A stretch of 24,176 nucleotides of DNA, taken from NCBI RefSeq assembly GCF_001279005.1, contig NZ_LGCN01000249.1:1-24176 (forward strand), read 5' to 3'. The notes under the pieces were generated by a model that saw only the letters and a list, made by a program, of their open reading frames with translations, had not been told where the DNA came from and did not search any database. This DNA comes from Streptomyces caelestis (GTDB taxonomy: Bacteria > Actinomycetota > Actinomycetes > Streptomycetales > Streptomycetaceae). This document shows, in pieces, positions 23,116 through 24,176 of this stretch; the first letter of the stretch is position 1; each line of letters opens with the position of its first letter. A program made the position numbers and the translations under genes.

Positions 23116-24176
23116 GCATCCTCAACGAATCCCAGGGTGCCGCGGCAGCAGGCTCCCACTACGAGGACGAGCTGCCGGTCAGGCGCCAGAGCCGTGGCAG
23201 CCTCGTCATCAAGTGGCTGACGACCACGGACCACAAGACGATCGGCACGCTGTACCTGGTGACGTCGTTCGTCTTCTTCGTCATCGGTGGCGTGATGGCG
23301 CTCGTCATGCGCGCCGAGCTGGCCCGGCCGGGTCTGCAGATCGTCTCGAACGAGCAGTTCAACCAGGCGTTCACGATGCACGGCACGATCATGCTGCTGA
23401 TGTTCGCGACGCCGCTGTTCGCCGGTTTCGCCAACTGGATCATGCCGCTGCAGATCGGCGCGCCCGACGTGGCGTTCCCGCGGCACATGTTCGCCTACTG
23501 GCTGTACCTGTTCGGCTCGCTGATCGCGGTGGGCGGTTTCCTCACGCCGGACGGGGCGGCCGACTTCGGCTGGTTCGCCTACTCGCCGCTGTCGGACGCG
23601 GTCCGCTCGCCGGGCATCGGCGCCGACATGTGGATCATGGGTCTGGCCTTCTCCGGCTTCGGCACCATCCTCGGCTCGGTCAACTTCATCACCACGATCA
23701 TCTGTATGCGCGCGCCCGGCATGACGATGTTCCGCATGCCGATCTTCACCTGGAACGTGCTGCTGACCGGTGTGCTGGTCCTGCTGGCCTTCCCGGTGCT
23801 GGCGGCGGCGCTGTTCGCCCTGGAGGCGGACCGCAAGTTCGGCAGTCACATCTTCGACTCGGCCAACGGCGGGGCGCTGTTGTGGCAACACCTGTTCTGG
23901 TTCTTCGGCCATCCCGAGGTGTACATCATCGCGCTGCCGTTCTTCGGCATCGTCTCCGAGATCATCCCGGTCTTCTCCCGTAAGCCGATGTTCGGCTACA
24001 TGGGCCTGATCGGCGCGACCATCGCGATCGCGGGTCTGTCGGTGACGGTGTGGGCGCACCACATGTACGTCACGGGCGGTGTGCTGCTGCCGTTCTTCTC
24101 CTTCATGACGTTCCTGATCGCGGTGCCCACCGGTGTGAAGTTCTTCAACTGGATCGGCACCATGTGGAAGGGCTCG
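23112..24176 (+). CDS. ctaD: Cytochrome c oxidase subunit I, N-terminal 355 residues (cut by the window edge)
   Basis: The gene starts at GTG 23112, overlapping the ctaC stop, and stays open to the last base. Family features are the opening [15 protein letters not shown], the heme a ligand in [10 protein letters not shown], the CuB site [17 protein letters not shown] with its His, Glu and cross-linked Tyr, and the HHMYVTG pair of CuB ligands. It is the catalytic subunit that reduces oxygen and pumps protons. The operon layout ctaC-ctaD is the normal one, so this is taken as the primary ctaD. The part missing beyond the edge includes the HxH heme ligands seen in the other ctaD at the window start. 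Confidence 0.97.
   Translation, partial: MSILNESQGAAAAGSHYEDELPVRRQSRGSLVIKWLTTTDHKTIGTLYLVTSFVFFVIGGVMALVMRAELARPGLQIVSNEQFNQAFTMHGTIMLLMFATPLFAGFANWIMPLQIGAPDVAFPRHMFAYWLYLFGSLIAVGGFLTPDGAADFGWFAYSPLSDAVRSPGIGADMWIMGLAFSGFGTILGSVNFITTIICMRAPGMTMFRMPIFTWNVLLTGVLVLLAFPVLAAALFALEADRKFGSHIFDSANGGALLWQHLFWFFGHPEVYIIALPFFGIVSEIIPVFSRKPMFGYMGLIGATIAIAGLSVTVWAHHMYVTGGVLLPFFSFMTFLIAVPTGVKFFNWIGTMWKGS

Noticed and set aside
1..24176. A circular molecule in which the two ctaD parts are one gene
   Set aside because: The ends do not overlap, about 45 codons would be missing, and the content is core chromosome. Two genes is simpler, though the window cannot exclude an assembly effect.
1..24176. Mobile elements or horizontally acquired islands
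   Set aside because: No transposase, integrase, tRNA-linked att repeats or clear shift in base composition was seen; gene content is the conserved core neighbourhood.

Overview
The window is core chromosome of a high-GC actinomycete, almost certainly Streptomyces or a close relative. GC is very high, with strong G/C preference at third codon positions, so long shadow ORFs run opposite most genes. Many starts are GTG, several genes look leaderless, and two dispersed repeat types familiar from Streptomyces intergenic regions are present. The gene order (ctaD-ctaC, desulfurase, PfkB kinase, erpA, nadA, DUF3043 gene, cobT, cobU, cobS) is an old actinobacterial neighbourhood. From memory, a thinner version exists in Mycobacterium tuberculosis (Rv2200c ctaC, Rv2202c adoK, Rv2204c erpA-like, Rv2206 DUF3043, Rv2207 cobT, Rv2208 cobS). 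I see no insertion sequence, integrase, phage gene, tRNA, rRNA or CRISPR array.

Layout, left to right. (1) 1-908: the 3' end of a cytochrome c oxidase subunit I gene and a small membrane-anchored protein. (2) 930-6829: cobalamin lower-ligand genes cobS, cobU (fused to a metallo-beta-lactamase-like domain) and cobT, interleaved with a conserved membrane protein, a 78-aa protein and a zinc-ribbon methyltransferase. A 591-bp gene-free stretch before cobT has weak B12-riboswitch-like motifs. (3) 6982-8333: a SAM methyltransferase, apparently starting with CTG, translationally coupled to a DUF3043 membrane protein. (4) 8632-15150: a same-strand envelope-stress module of PspA, a PspA-associated small protein, a NarL/DesK-type histidine kinase, its response regulator and a 1039-aa RND transporter. 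(5) 15240-18907: quinolinate synthase NadA, divergent from the Fe-S carrier ErpA, then an anchored extracytoplasmic protein. (6) 19070-21858: a 69-aa protein, an adenosine-kinase-like PfkB protein and a cysteine desulfurase with a C-terminal TusA domain. (7) 22156-24176: ctaC overlapping the 5' part of a ctaD gene.

How the parts connect. CtaC and CtaD are the catalytic core of the aa3 oxidase. The desulfurase-TusA protein and ErpA are sulfur and Fe-S handling functions, and NadA needs a 4Fe-4S cluster. CobT, CobU and CobS finish cobalamin. PspA, the two-component pair and the RND pump look like a membrane-damage response.

Most notable observations: a ctaD 3' end at the start and a ctaD 5' part at the end of the same window, on the same strand and about 22.6 kb apart; a palindrome at all seven convergent gene junctions, one of which contains both stop codons; a recurring -10 box placed 6-8 bp before the start codon; a perfect 10-bp inverted repeat between nadA and erpA; and the CTG start. 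I found no clearly new multi-gene system. The strongest leads are regulatory structures and unusual domain fusions.
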